A stretch of 64,000 bases of DNA, taken from CBDEVH01 sp965243565. Its GTDB lineage: Bacteria > Pseudomonadota > Gammaproteobacteria > Tethybacterales > Persebacteraceae. Shown here piece by piece: positions 1 through 8,576 of the stretch. Numbering within the stretch: the stretch's first letter is position 1; each line of letters starts with the position of its first letter. Where the stretch lies: assembly GCA_965243565.1 (NCBI GenBank), contig OZ251571.1, forward strand, positions 1,178,001 through 1,242,000, read 5' to 3'. Under the pieces are notes generated by a model that saw only the letters and a program-made list of their open reading frames with translations, had not been told where the DNA came from and searched no databases. The translations under genes were made by a program, and so were the position numbers.

Positions 1-408
1 GACCCAACACCATGCACGTCAATTCAAACTATCGTTGGCGAATTAATCCAACATAAAATCCCTGTTTTTGGTTTGTGTTTGGGGCATCAAATTGTTGCAA
101 TGGCGTTGGGAGCCACTATCGAAAAAATGAAATTTGGTCATCACGGGGCTAATCACCCTGTTATGGATGATAATGGTTTGGTTATTATTACGAGTCAAAA
201 TCACGGTTTTAGCGTTCGTGCTGATTCCCTCCCCGATTTTATTAAAGTTACCCATACTTCGCTTTTTGATGGCAGCTTGCAAGGTTTTATGTCGCAAGAT
301 CCACCTATTATGACTTTTCAGGGGCATCCAGAGGCAAGCCCTGGTCCATCGGATGCAGAGGTATTATTTGACCAATTTATCGAATTAATAGACAATCATT
401 ATGCCTAG
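1..408 (+). CDS. carA: Carbamoyl-phosphate synthase small subunit, 3' part (5' end outside window)
   Basis: C-terminal part of the glutaminase subunit, which releases ammonia from glutamine and passes it to CarB for carbamoyl phosphate (arginine and pyrimidine synthesis, cytoplasm). The frame is open from base 1, so the first in-window ATG (73) is internal. The class I amidotransferase triad is visible: the nucleophile Cys in GLCLGHQ (codon 76-78) and the His and Glu of GHPEASPGP (codons 325-327 and 331-333). The stop codon overlaps the carB start by 8 nt, which implies translational coupling. The N-terminal half is missing only because the window begins here. Confidence 0.97.
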   Translation, partial: DPTPCTSIQTIVGELIQHKIPVFGLCLGHQIVAMALGATIEKMKFGHHGANHPVMDDNGLVIITSQNHGFSVRADSLPDFIKVTHTSLFDGSLQGFMSQDPPIMTFQGHPEASPGPSDAEVLFDQFIELIDNHYA

Positions 409-3400
409 ACGCCAAGATATTAACAATATACTTATTTTAGGTGCTGGTCCTATTATTATCGGACAGGCATGTGAGTTTGATTATTCTGGCACCCAAGCAC
501 TGCAAACCCTAAAAGAAGAAGGCGTTCGTAGCGTATTGCTTAATTCAAATCCTGCCACGATTATGACCGATCCTGATACGGCTGATGTTACCTATATCGA
601 GCCAGTGGATGCACAATCGGCATGTGCGATTATCAAAAAAGAAAAAATCGATGCGGTTTTGCCAACAATGGGCGGACAGACCGCTCTTAATTGTGCGATG
701 GAACTCGATAAAATGGGCGTTTTTGGCAAAGGACTAGCCATAGACGGCAAACCGATGCTTATAGGTGCCAATGCCCATAGTATTAACAAAGCCGAAGACA
801 GACAAGCCTTTAAAAAGGCAATGGATTCTATTGGGCTAAAGTCAGCACCCAGTGCTATTATTTCTAGTATCTATGAAGGCGAAGTCGCTGTTCAAGAAAT
901 CGGTTTTCCTATTATTGTACGCCCGTCATTTACCTTAGGCGGTACTGGTGGTGGTATTGCTTATAACAAAGAGGAATTTCGCCCGCTGATAGCACAAGCA
1001 CTTCTAGAATCTCCCACTAAATCCATTCTTATCGAACGTTCTCTTATTGGTTGGAAAGAGTTTGAAATGGAGGTGATGCGCGACCACCTCGACAATTGCA
1101 TTATCGTCTGTTCTATCGAAAATTTTGATCCAATGGGCGTGCATACAGGCGATTCCATTACAGTTGCCCCCGCTCAAACACTAAGCGATAAAGAGTACCA
1201 GCGAATGCGTAATGCGTCTATTGCAGTTTTACGTGAAATTGGAGTGGATTCTGGTGGCTCAAATGTGCAGTTTGCCGTTAATCCAATTGATGGCGATTTA
1301 ATCGTTATTGAGATGAATCCCCGCGTTTCTCGATCATCCGCTTTGGCATCAAAAGCAACTGGTTTTCCGATTGCAAAAGTTGCGACACGTCTGGCACTGG
1401 GTTATACACTTGACGAAATACGCAATGATATTACAGGAAAGCAAACCCCTATTTCATTCGAGCCAAGTATTGACTATATCGTAACCAAAATACCGCGTTT
1501 TGATTTTCGCAAATTCACACCTACACCGGATATCCTGACTACTCAAATGCGGTCGGTGGGCGAGGTTATGGCGATTGGCAAGACTTTTGCCGAATCAATA
1601 CAAAAATCTTTGTCGGGACTCGAAATTAAAATTTCAGGTTTTAAATCATCTTTAAATAATAACGATGTTAAAACATTGACACTTTTAGCCACTGGCGATG
1701 AGCTCAATGATGATTTAAATGCCCTTATCGAATCACTCAAACCGAAGCTTTCGGTGCCTTCTTCTACACGTATTTTGCATGTTGCTGATGCTTTTCGTTT
1801 GTGCATGAGTGTAGAGCAAATTAATGCCCTTACCCATATTGACCCTTGGTTTTTATGTGAGATTTCCGATATTATCGAAACCGAAAAAAACATTATTAAT
1901 TTTGCTAGCAAAAATCCTATTGATGCCATTGACAAGCCACTATTACGCGAGTGGAAGCGGCTTGGTTTTTCAGATGAACACCTACAGTGGTGCTTTAACC
2001 TATATCATCCGCCCACCACAGGGGCTAAAAGAATTGTATCCGAAATTGCCGAACACCGCACCAATTTAGGGCTACACCCTGTTTTTAAACGCATAGATAC
2101 CTGCGCTGCTGAGTTTCCCACAAGTACTGCCTATCTTTATTCTTGCTATGAAGACGAATGTGAACTACATCCAACTGATAATAAAAAAATAATGATTTTA
2201 GGCAGTGGACCTAATCGCATTGGTCAAGGTATCGAGTTTGATTATTGTTGTGTACATGGCATTATGGCACTGCGAGAGGAGGGGTTTGAGACCATTATGG
2301 TTAACTGCAATCCCGAGACTGTTTCCACTGACTACAACACTGCCAATCGTTTGTTTTTTGAGCCATTAACGGTTGAAAATGTTTGGGAGATTATCGTTCG
2401 TGAAAAACCGTTTGGCGTGATTGTACAATTTGGCGGGCAAACACCGCTTTCTATTGCGCGTGTTTTGTCCAATTTAGGAGCACCTATTATCGGCACGTCG
2501 GTCGATGCTATTGACTTATCTGAATCGAGGCGGCGTTTTCAGCAGTTATTATTATCGCTGGAATTAAAACAACCAAAAAACGCGATTGTCCATTGTACCC
2601 CTTTGCCTTTTTCAATTGAGACCAACACTGCATCAGAAAAATCGATTAAAGAGCAAATTACCAATACTGCCGAAAGCGTTGCATATCCGTTGGTTATTCG
2701 CCCTAGCTATGTATTGGGCGGACAAGCAATGTCTATTGTGCATAACAAACAAGAATTAGAGGCGTATGTTGATAAACACGCTTATGCCCTACAAAACGAT
2801 GTACTGTTGGATCGTTTTGTGGACAATGCCATTGAGGTTGATGTTGATGCCGTGCGCGACCATACAGGAGAAATCATGATAGCCGGCGTGATGGAGCATA
2901 TTGAACGGGCTGGTATCCATTCTGGCGATTCAGCGTGTTGTTTGCCTCCGCATTCGTTGCCACAACATATTGTCGATTCCATAAAAGAACAAACCAAAAA
3001 ACTAGCCCAAGCACTTAATGTCATCGGACTAATGAATGTGCAATACGCAGTACAAAACGAAACCATATACGTGTTAGAGGTTAACCCACGTGCCTCACGC
3101 ACATCTCCTTTTGTCTCTAAAGCTACCGGTGTGCCGATTGCTAAAATTGCTGCCAAAGCGATGGCGGGTATTTGTTTTGCTAGGCAGCAAGTGACAATCG
3201 ATATGCCTGATTTACCTTATTATTCGGTAAAAGAAGCTGTTTTTCCTTTTAATAAATTTCCCGGGGTCGATGTTTTATTGGGACCAGAAATGAAATCCAC
3301 CGGCGAGAGCATGGGTATTGGCAAACATTCGGCAACTGCCTACTACCTAGCCCAAGAAGCCATTTTGCCCCACCCATCCAGCGGCACAGTGGTTTTTAGT

Positions 3401-3811
3401 GTTCGCAACCAAGACAAGCCCAGCATCGTACCTATTGCCCAAAGTCTTGTTGATATTGGCTTTAAAATTGTTGCTACTTCTGGCACAGCAGCTTACTTAA
3501 AAGAACATGGCGTGGCTGTCGAAACCATTCGCAAAGCCCGAGAAGGCAGACCGCATATTGTTGATTTTATTATCGATAACAAAGCGTGCATGATTGTCAA
3601 TACCGAAGGCAATTCCAGCACCATTCGATCGGATTCATTCGACATTCGTCACGCCGCTTTAATGGGAAAAGTCATGCACTTTACCACCATTGCAGCTACT
3701 CAAATTGCCGTTGAAGGCATCAAGCAATCTATATTAAACAAAGGTCGTCCTGATGTGTCTTCTTTACAAACGTGGCAAATGCAACAATCAAACAAAATAA
3801 CAGAAAGATAA
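401..3811 (+). CDS. carB: Carbamoyl-phosphate synthase large subunit
   Basis: Synthetase subunit that makes carbamoyl phosphate from bicarbonate, ammonia and 2 ATP. The 1136-residue protein shows the two homologous ATP-grasp halves: the first opens with ILGAGPIIIGQACEFDYSG and has RPSFTLGGTGGG, the second opens with ILGSGPNRIGQGIEFDYCC and has RPSYVLGGQAMS. Both end in an EMNPR/EVNPR Mg-binding motif. An MGS-like allosteric domain follows at about residue 985. It is about 60 residues longer than the E. coli enzyme; part of the excess is a polar insert just before the second RPSYVLGG. The ATG at 401 overlaps carA, and greA follows after 3 nt, so carA-carB-greA is one operon. Confidence 0.98.
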   Translation: MPRRQDINNILILGAGPIIIGQACEFDYSGTQALQTLKEEGVRSVLLNSNPATIMTDPDTADVTYIEPVDAQSACAIIKKEKIDAVLPTMGGQTALNCAMELDKMGVFGKGLAIDGKPMLIGANAHSINKAEDRQAFKKAMDSIGLKSAPSAIISSIYEGEVAVQEIGFPIIVRPSFTLGGTGGGIAYNKEEFRPLIAQALLESPTKSILIERSLIGWKEFEMEVMRDHLDNCIIVCSIENFDPMGVHTGDSITVAPAQTLSDKEYQRMRNASIAVLREIGVDSGGSNVQFAVNPIDGDLIVIEMNPRVSRSSALASKATGFPIAKVATRLALGYTLDEIRNDITGKQTPISFEPSIDYIVTKIPRFDFRKFTPTPDILTTQMRSVGEVMAIGKTFAESIQKSLSGLEIKISGFKSSLNNNDVKTLTLLATGDELNDDLNALIESLKPKLSVPSSTRILHVADAFRLCMSVEQINALTHIDPWFLCEISDIIETEKNIINFASKNPIDAIDKPLLREWKRLGFSDEHLQWCFNLYHPPTTGAKRIVSEIAEHRTNLGLHPVFKRIDTCAAEFPTSTAYLYSCYEDECELHPTDNKKIMILGSGPNRIGQGIEFDYCCVHGIMALREEGFETIMVNCNPETVSTDYNTANRLFFEPLTVENVWEIIVREKPFGVIVQFGGQTPLSIARVLSNLGAPIIGTSVDAIDLSESRRRFQQLLLSLELKQPKNAIVHCTPLPFSIETNTASEKSIKEQITNTAESVAYPLVIRPSYVLGGQAMSIVHNKQELEAYVDKHAYALQNDVLLDRFVDNAIEVDVDAVRDHTGEIMIAGVMEHIERAGIHSGDSACCLPPHSLPQHIVDSIKEQTKKLAQALNVIGLMNVQYAVQNETIYVLEVNPRASRTSPFVSKATGVPIAKIAAKAMAGICFARQQVTIDMPDLPYYSVKEAVFPFNKFPGVDVLLGPEMKSTGESMGIGKHSATAYYLAQEAILPHPSSGTVVFSVRNQDKPSIVPIAQSLVDIGFKIVATSGTAAYLKEHGVAVETIRKAREGRPHIVDFIIDNKACMIVNTEGNSSTIRSDSFDIRHAALMGKVMHFTTIAATQIAVEGIKQSILNKGRPDVSSLQTWQMQQSNKITER

Positions 3812-3814
3812 CAC

Positions 3815-4285
3815 ATGAGTCCAATTACAAAAGAAGGTTACGATCGACTAAACGCCGAACTCGTAATACTAAAATCAGAGGCCCGTCCAAGCATTATTCA
3901 AGCTATTGCAGAAGCACGTGCACATGGCGACCTATCAGAAAATGCCGAATATCATTCTGCCAAAGACAAGCAAGGTTTTATTGAAGCTCGTATTAAATTA
4001 CTAGAAGACGTACTGTCCACATCCACTATATTTTATCCCGAAACCATCGGCGTTACCGATCGTTGTATTTTTGGTTCTTATGTTGATCTAATAAACAATG
4101 ACAAAGCAGTTATTACCTATCGATTGGTTAGCGAATTTGAAACCGATGTTGACAACAATATGATTTCATCATCATCGCCACTTGGGCGTGCTTTAATGGG
4201 CAAAGAACTAAGCGATACCATTACAGTACATACCCCTGATGGTGATACAAATTACGAGATTATCGCCGTCCGTTATACTCTTTAA
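3815..4285 (+). CDS. greA: Transcription elongation factor GreA
   Basis: Protein of 156 residues, close to the 158 of E. coli GreA. It stimulates the RNA-cleavage activity of stalled RNA polymerase by inserting an N-terminal coiled coil into the secondary channel. The coiled coil occupies about residues 10-75 and carries the acidic tip in GDLSENAEYHSAKDKQ (Asp and Glu that chelate the catalytic Mg). The C-terminal FKBP-like domain includes SPLGRALMGKELSDTI. The start lies 3 nt after carB, as in many gammaproteobacteria where carAB and greA are co-transcribed. An AT-rich hairpin follows the stop. Confidence 0.97.
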   Translation: MSPITKEGYDRLNAELVILKSEARPSIIQAIAEARAHGDLSENAEYHSAKDKQGFIEARIKLLEDVLSTSTIFYPETIGVTDRCIFGSYVDLINNDKAVITYRLVSEFETDVDNNMISSSSPLGRALMGKELSDTITVHTPDGDTNYEIIAVRYTL

Positions 4286-4289
4286 TACC

Positions 4290-4320
4290 ACTTTATCTTT
4301 TGCTTTGTAAAAGATAAAGT
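4290..4320 (+). terminator. Perfect 12-bp AT-rich hairpin after greA
   Basis: Arms ACTTTATCTTTT (4290-4301) and AAAAGATAAAGT (4309-4320) pair perfectly around a 7-nt loop, 4 nt past the greA stop. No T-run follows on the + strand, so this is a weak intrinsic terminator at best. It may instead protect the 3' end of the carAB-greA message. Confidence 0.5.
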
Positions 4321-4366
4321 CAAAACAAGCAATCTGCACTCCACTTGGCTTACAATAAAAATTACT

Positions 4367-4388
4367 ATTGCTAAATAATTTTAGCAAT
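4367..4388. promoter_or_regulatory. 22-bp palindrome upstream of the carnitine genes
   Basis: Arms ATTGCTAAA (4367-4375) and TTTAGCAAT (4380-4388) are perfect inverted repeats around TAAT, 80 nt upstream of the BKACE start codon. No regulator gene is adjacent. The size and symmetry fit a dimeric repressor or activator operator; it could also be a transcript hairpin. Assignment as an operator is inference. Confidence 0.4.
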
Positions 4389-4468
4389 GTTTATTGAATA
4401 AAATTCTCATAAATAAGTTTTTATCTTTATAATTATAAATTCATAATAAATTATAGAAAGGTCTTTTT

Positions 4469-5371
4469 ATGAACAAAAAAGTATTTGTTACCTGCGCATT
4501 AACTGGTGCTGGTGATACCACTGACAAAAGCCCTCTTGTGCCAGTTACGCCCGAGCAAATTGCCCAACAAGCCATAGAAGTTGCCAAAGCAGGTGCGGCT
4601 ATTGCTCATATTCACGTGCGTGACCCCAATACTGGTGCGGGTAGTCGTGATCCAGAGTTGTACAAAAAAACGCTGGATATTATCCGTGCTTCAGGGGTCG
4701 ATGTTGTTTTAAATCTAACGGCTGGTATGGGTGGTGATTTGGTGTTGGGCAATGAGGAATCCCCCTTGCCCCCACAAGACGGCACCGATATGGTGGGTCC
4801 GTTAACAAGGCTTATTCACGTGCGTGAGCTCCTTCCAGAGATTTGCACGTTGGATTGTGGTAGTATGAATTTTGCTGCTGGTGGTAATTATGTCATGGTT
4901 AATACCCCACCTGCTTTGGTTAAAATGGCAAAGCATGTTCGCTCGCTTAATGTACGTCCCGAACTCGAAGTATTTGATACTGGGCATTTGGTGTTTGTCG
5001 ATTATCTACAAAAGCAAGGATTACTTGATTCCCCTTGTTTAATTCAGCTGTGTATGGGGATTGCCTACGGCGCACCTGCCGAAATGGATGTGTTAATGGG
5101 CATGGTACACCGCCTTCCCACCGATGCGGTTTGGTCATCATTTGCGATTGGTCGTTTACAAATGCCTTGGGTTGTGGTGTCGGCATTGGCAGGTGGCAAT
5201 GTGCGGGTCGGTCTTGAAGACAATTTAATGCTCGAAAGAGGCGTGCTTGCCACCAATGCGCAATTGGTTGAACGTGCCATTGAAATTTTACAGCGAATCG
5301 GTGTTGGCATTATGACTCCAGCCGAAACCCGTACTCACCTAAACTTAACCACGCCGGGGACAAACCAATGA
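4469..5371 (+). CDS. cdhC: BKACE-family beta-keto acid cleavage enzyme, probable 3-dehydrocarnitine cleavage enzyme
   Basis: Protein of 300 residues of the beta-keto acid cleavage enzyme family (DUF849; Zn-dependent, acetyl-CoA consuming). Visible family features are the metal-binding HxH in AHIHVRDP (His47, His49), an LNLTAG block, FDTGHL, and the C-terminal GNVRVGLEDN. BKACEs have varied substrates. The substrate is inferred from the next gene, a carnitine dehydrogenase that overlaps it by 4 nt: dehydrocarnitine plus acetyl-CoA would give acetoacetate and betainyl-CoA. RBS-like GAAAGG lies 8 nt upstream of the ATG. The symbol follows the Pseudomonas carnitine operon. Another beta-keto acid, such as 3-keto-5-aminohexanoate, is the main alternative. 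Confidence 0.85.
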   Translation: MNKKVFVTCALTGAGDTTDKSPLVPVTPEQIAQQAIEVAKAGAAIAHIHVRDPNTGAGSRDPELYKKTLDIIRASGVDVVLNLTAGMGGDLVLGNEESPLPPQDGTDMVGPLTRLIHVRELLPEICTLDCGSMNFAAGGNYVMVNTPPALVKMAKHVRSLNVRPELEVFDTGHLVFVDYLQKQGLLDSPCLIQLCMGIAYGAPAEMDVLMGMVHRLPTDAVWSSFAIGRLQMPWVVVSALAGGNVRVGLEDNLMLERGVLATNAQLVERAIEILQRIGVGIMTPAETRTHLNLTTPGTNQ

Positions 5372-6828
5372 TAAAAAAAATCACCTGTGTCGGTGGCGGT
5401 GTTATCGGTGCCGGTTGGGCAGCGCGTTTTTTATTAGAAGGTTACGATGTAACCGTGGTTGACGCCAATGCCGATAGCGAGCAACATCTACAAACGGTTA
5501 TACAAGCCGCACGCCAAGCATGGCAAAAAATAACGCTATCACCAGCACCAACCGAAGGTCAGCTACAATTTACCACCGATATTGCCAGTGCGGTGGCAAA
5601 TGCAGACTTTATCCAAGAAAGCCTGCCAGAACAAATCGAATTAAAAAAGCGAGTGTATCAAATCATCGAAGCACATGCCCCTAGCCATACGCCAATCATG
5701 TCATCGACATCCGGCTTGCTACCCACACAGTTACAACAAGAGTTGCAACACCCTGAACGTTTTTGTGTTGCACACCCGTTTAACCCTGTTTATTTATTGC
5801 CTTTGGTAGAACTTTGCGGGGGTGATAAAACATCGCCCACCGTCATACAGCAAGCCGCTGATTTTTACACCTCTATTGGTATGCGTCCGTTGATTCTAAA
5901 AAAAGAAATTGACGGTTTTATTGCCGACAGATTGATGGAGGCACTATGGCGTGAGGCACTGTGGCTTGTTCACGATGATATTGCCACCGCCACTGAAATT
6001 GACGAAGCAATACGCTTAGGTTGCGGTTTACGCTGGGCATTTATGGGTCCGTTTTTAACCTATCGATTGGGCGGTGGCGAAGGTGGTATGCGACATTTTA
6101 TGGCACAATTCGCACCCACACTAGCACTGCCTTGGACCAAACTAACCAACGTGCCAAACATGGATGATGCCTTGCTCGACAAAATCGTTGCTCAATCAGA
6201 TGAACAAGCTGGTACGCGTGATACGCTCAGTTTGTACACCATGCGCGACAACTGTTTGGTAAGTATATTGCAAGGCTTAAAAAGCAATAACGAAGGTGGA
6301 GGAACACTTCTTTTAGAACATGAGAAACGCCGCTACAGCAAAGCCCACTCGGCAAACAACACACCCACCATTAATAATAAAGCACCTTTAAATCTGCACA
6401 CCACCCGCGTTGCCGCAGAATGGATAGATTACAATAATCACATGAACGAAAGTCGTTATTTACAGGTGTTTGGCGATGCCACCGATGCCTTTTTGCATCA
6501 TATTGGGCTTAGCATAGACTATGTTCACGAGCGGGGTAGTTTTTATACGGTAGAAACGCATATTCGGCACCTTGGACAAGCCTATTTAAACGATTCTCTT
6601 TCACTCACCACTCAGATTATTAATGTCGATGCAAAGCGTGTACACCTTTTTCATAGCATGTATAGCCAAAATACATTGGTTGCAACAGCAGAGCAAATGA
6701 TGTTGTATGTCGAAAAAGCCAAAGCCTGTGCTTGCCCCGAACCACTAAGCGGCAATATTAACGCACTCTGGCACCATCATCAAAATCTCCCATTGCCCAA
6801 AGGTGTTGGCAAAACCATCGGGTTTTAA
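5368..6828 (+). CDS. lcdH: L-carnitine dehydrogenase fused to a hotdog thioesterase
   Basis: Two-domain protein of 486 residues. Residues 1 to about 320 form a 3-hydroxyacyl-CoA-dehydrogenase-like NAD enzyme: a Rossmann start with GGGVIGAGWAARF, a central SSTSGL and HPFNP segment, and a helical C-terminal domain (DGFIADRLMEALWREAL). This portion matches carnitine dehydrogenase, which oxidises L-carnitine to 3-dehydrocarnitine. Residues from about 345 to the end form a hotdog domain of the 4-hydroxybenzoyl-CoA thioesterase type (DYNNHMNESRYL). With the preceding BKACE it would hydrolyse betainyl-CoA to glycine betaine. The domains are separate genes in Pseudomonas; fused forms are known in rhizobia. 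The start overlaps the BKACE stop (ATGA). No carnitine transporter or betaine demethylation gene is adjacent. Confidence 0.88.
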   Translation: MIKKITCVGGGVIGAGWAARFLLEGYDVTVVDANADSEQHLQTVIQAARQAWQKITLSPAPTEGQLQFTTDIASAVANADFIQESLPEQIELKKRVYQIIEAHAPSHTPIMSSTSGLLPTQLQQELQHPERFCVAHPFNPVYLLPLVELCGGDKTSPTVIQQAADFYTSIGMRPLILKKEIDGFIADRLMEALWREALWLVHDDIATATEIDEAIRLGCGLRWAFMGPFLTYRLGGGEGGMRHFMAQFAPTLALPWTKLTNVPNMDDALLDKIVAQSDEQAGTRDTLSLYTMRDNCLVSILQGLKSNNEGGGTLLLEHEKRRYSKAHSANNTPTINNKAPLNLHTTRVAAEWIDYNNHMNESRYLQVFGDATDAFLHHIGLSIDYVHERGSFYTVETHIRHLGQAYLNDSLSLTTQIINVDAKRVHLFHSMYSQNTLVATAEQMMLYVEKAKACACPEPLSGNINALWHHHQNLPLPKGVGKTIGF

Positions 6829-6840
6829 ATCGGGTTTTAA
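6817..6840 (+). repeat. 12-bp tandem duplication spanning the lcdH stop codon
   Basis: ATCGGGTTTTAA occurs twice head-to-tail (6817-6828 and 6829-6840). The first copy supplies the final residues and stop of the carnitine dehydrogenase fusion; the second gives a second in-frame TAA. It looks like a recent slippage or duplication event without coding effect. Confidence 0.8.
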
Positions 6841-6850
6841 TGATTAGTAA

Positions 6851-8140
6851 ATGACCACCCTTTTTTCTGCCACACCTTCAAACCAACAGCCACTTGCTGA
6901 TGCTTTGCGTCCACAAGACAAACTGCTATTTTACGGGCAAGACCATTTACTGGCAGAGAGTATGCCACTACAACGGTTATTAAATAATGATATGGCATTG
7001 CATTCTATGTTGTTTTGGGGACCACCCGGCTGTGGTAAAACCACGTTTGCCCAATTATTAGCCAAAAAAAATAACGTGGCTTTTTTTCAGGTATCGGCTG
7101 TTACCGCTGGTGTAAAAGACATACGTGATATTGTAAAACAAGCCGAACAAATTCACCAAGACAGCCCAGAACGCCCTCGTCTTTTGTTTATTGATGAGTG
7201 TCATCATTTTAATAAAACCCAACAAGATGCTTTATTGCCTTATATAGAAAATGGGTTATTCATATTTATTGGTGCCACTACCGAAAACCCCTCGTTTGAA
7301 ATGAATAACGCCTTGTTATCACGTTTAACCGTTTATTCATTTAAAGCTTTAAACCCATCCGATCTTGCCCATATATTACAAATTGCACTCGAACACAAAG
7401 GCAAAACCGTTTCCGAGCAAGCCCGAGAAAAAATCATTGACTTTGCCGATGGCGATGCCAGACGTCTGCTTAACATTACCGAACAATTGATATGCAGTAC
7501 CACCGATTCTATTGAACTCGAAGCCGTCGATAAAATACTCACCGACAAAAATCGCCAATTTGATAACGGTGGCGATCATTTTTATAATTTAACCTCTGCA
7601 TTGCACAAGTCGATTCGGGGATCAAACCCCGATGCTGCATTGTATTGGTTTTGCCGTCTATTAGATGGCGGTGCCGATCCTCGTTATATTGGTCGCCGCC
7701 TTCTACGTATTGCTTCCGAAGACATCGGGCTTGCCGACCCACGGGCTTTGTCAATGACGACCGATGCCAACCAAGCTTACCGTCAGCTCGGCAGCCCCGA
7801 AGGTGAATTAGCATTAGCCCAAGCGGCGACATACCTTGCTTGTGCTCCCAAAAGCGACGCTGTGTATCGCGCGTTTAACCAAACTAATGCTCTCATTAAA
7901 AAAGAAAGTAGTCGCCCCGTACCCAAACACTTGTGCAACGCCCCCACACAATTGATGAGAAATCAAGGTTATAGTAAAGGCTATCGTCACGCCCATAACG
8001 AAAAAAACGCCTATGCCAGCAATGTTCATTATTTTCCAGATGATATGCCAGCAACCAATTTTTACACACCAACATCACGCGGTTTAGAAAAATCAATCAA
8101 AGAACATCTGGCACAATTACGCAAAACCGATCAAAGCTAA
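6851..8140 (+). CDS. rarA: Replication-associated recombination protein A (AAA+ ATPase)
   Basis: Clamp-loader-like AAA+ protein of 429 residues that acts at stalled replication forks. It has Walker A GPPGCGKTT, Walker B LLFIDECHHF, and the sensor segment IGATTENPSFEMNNALLSR. The C-terminal half carries the family's SxRGSNPDAALYW and DGGADPRYIGRRLLRIASEDIG blocks. Length is typical (E. coli 447). It begins 22 nt after lcdH without a clear ribosome-binding site. The usual neighbours lolA and serS are absent. It converges on ruvX with a 34-nt gap. Confidence 0.96.
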   Translation: MTTLFSATPSNQQPLADALRPQDKLLFYGQDHLLAESMPLQRLLNNDMALHSMLFWGPPGCGKTTFAQLLAKKNNVAFFQVSAVTAGVKDIRDIVKQAEQIHQDSPERPRLLFIDECHHFNKTQQDALLPYIENGLFIFIGATTENPSFEMNNALLSRLTVYSFKALNPSDLAHILQIALEHKGKTVSEQAREKIIDFADGDARRLLNITEQLICSTTDSIELEAVDKILTDKNRQFDNGGDHFYNLTSALHKSIRGSNPDAALYWFCRLLDGGADPRYIGRRLLRIASEDIGLADPRALSMTTDANQAYRQLGSPEGELALAQAATYLACAPKSDAVYRAFNQTNALIKKESSRPVPKHLCNAPTQLMRNQGYSKGYRHAHNEKNAYASNVHYFPDDMPATNFYTPTSRGLEKSIKEHLAQLRKTDQS

Positions 8141-8174
8141 AATGCAATAAGACAAATGACGAGGAGTATTTTAG

Positions 8175-8576
8175 TTAAAAGGTATCCCACCACGCTTGTA
8201 AGATAACAGCGGCAGATTTATCATCTTGGTTTTTGCCAACTGCTTGAGTGCTTAATCGCTCGTCCACTAAAATCGTTTTTAAATTATAACGATTGGTTAA
8301 TAAAGTCGAAAAATAACGACAATGCTTGGTCATTGGATTGGGTGTACCGTCCATATGAAAGGGTAGCCCGACAACCAATAAAGCCGGATTCCATTGTTTA
8401 ATTAATTTATCAATTTGTTCTAGTTGACCGCTGCGCCCACCGTTAATAACGCAAAGTGGTCTAGCACCGCGGGTAATGGCGTTGCCAATAGCGACGCCGG
8501 TTTTTTTACGACCGACATCAAAGGCAATGACAATAGAAGATTGGGTGGCGGTATTAAGCGTGTCCAACGACATCAC
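8175..8576 (-). CDS. ruvX: RuvX/YqgF-family RNase H-fold protein
   Basis: Protein of 133 residues with the YqgF-type RNase H-like fold, linked to pre-16S rRNA 5'-end maturation and possibly Holliday-junction resolution. Signatures are AFDVGRKKTGVAIGN (first catalytic Asp), VVGLPFHMDGT and VDERLSTQ (Asp-Glu pair), plus a C-terminal DDKSAAVILQAWWD. The gene overlaps yqgE by 23 nt on the same strand, the conserved proteobacterial yqgE-ruvX arrangement. The MMSLDTLN start is a little longer than usual; the conserved domain begins near residue 15. Confidence 0.93.
   Translation of the reverse strand: MMSLDTLNTATQSSIVIAFDVGRKKTGVAIGNAITRGARPLCVINGGRSGQLEQIDKLIKQWNPALLVVGLPFHMDGTPNPMTKHCRYFSTLLTNRYNLKTILVDERLSTQAVGKNQDDKSAAVILQAWWDTF

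Noticed and set aside
1543..1935. Open frame of 130 codons on the - strand inside carB
   Set aside because: Shadow of carB; no motif and no regulatory signals.
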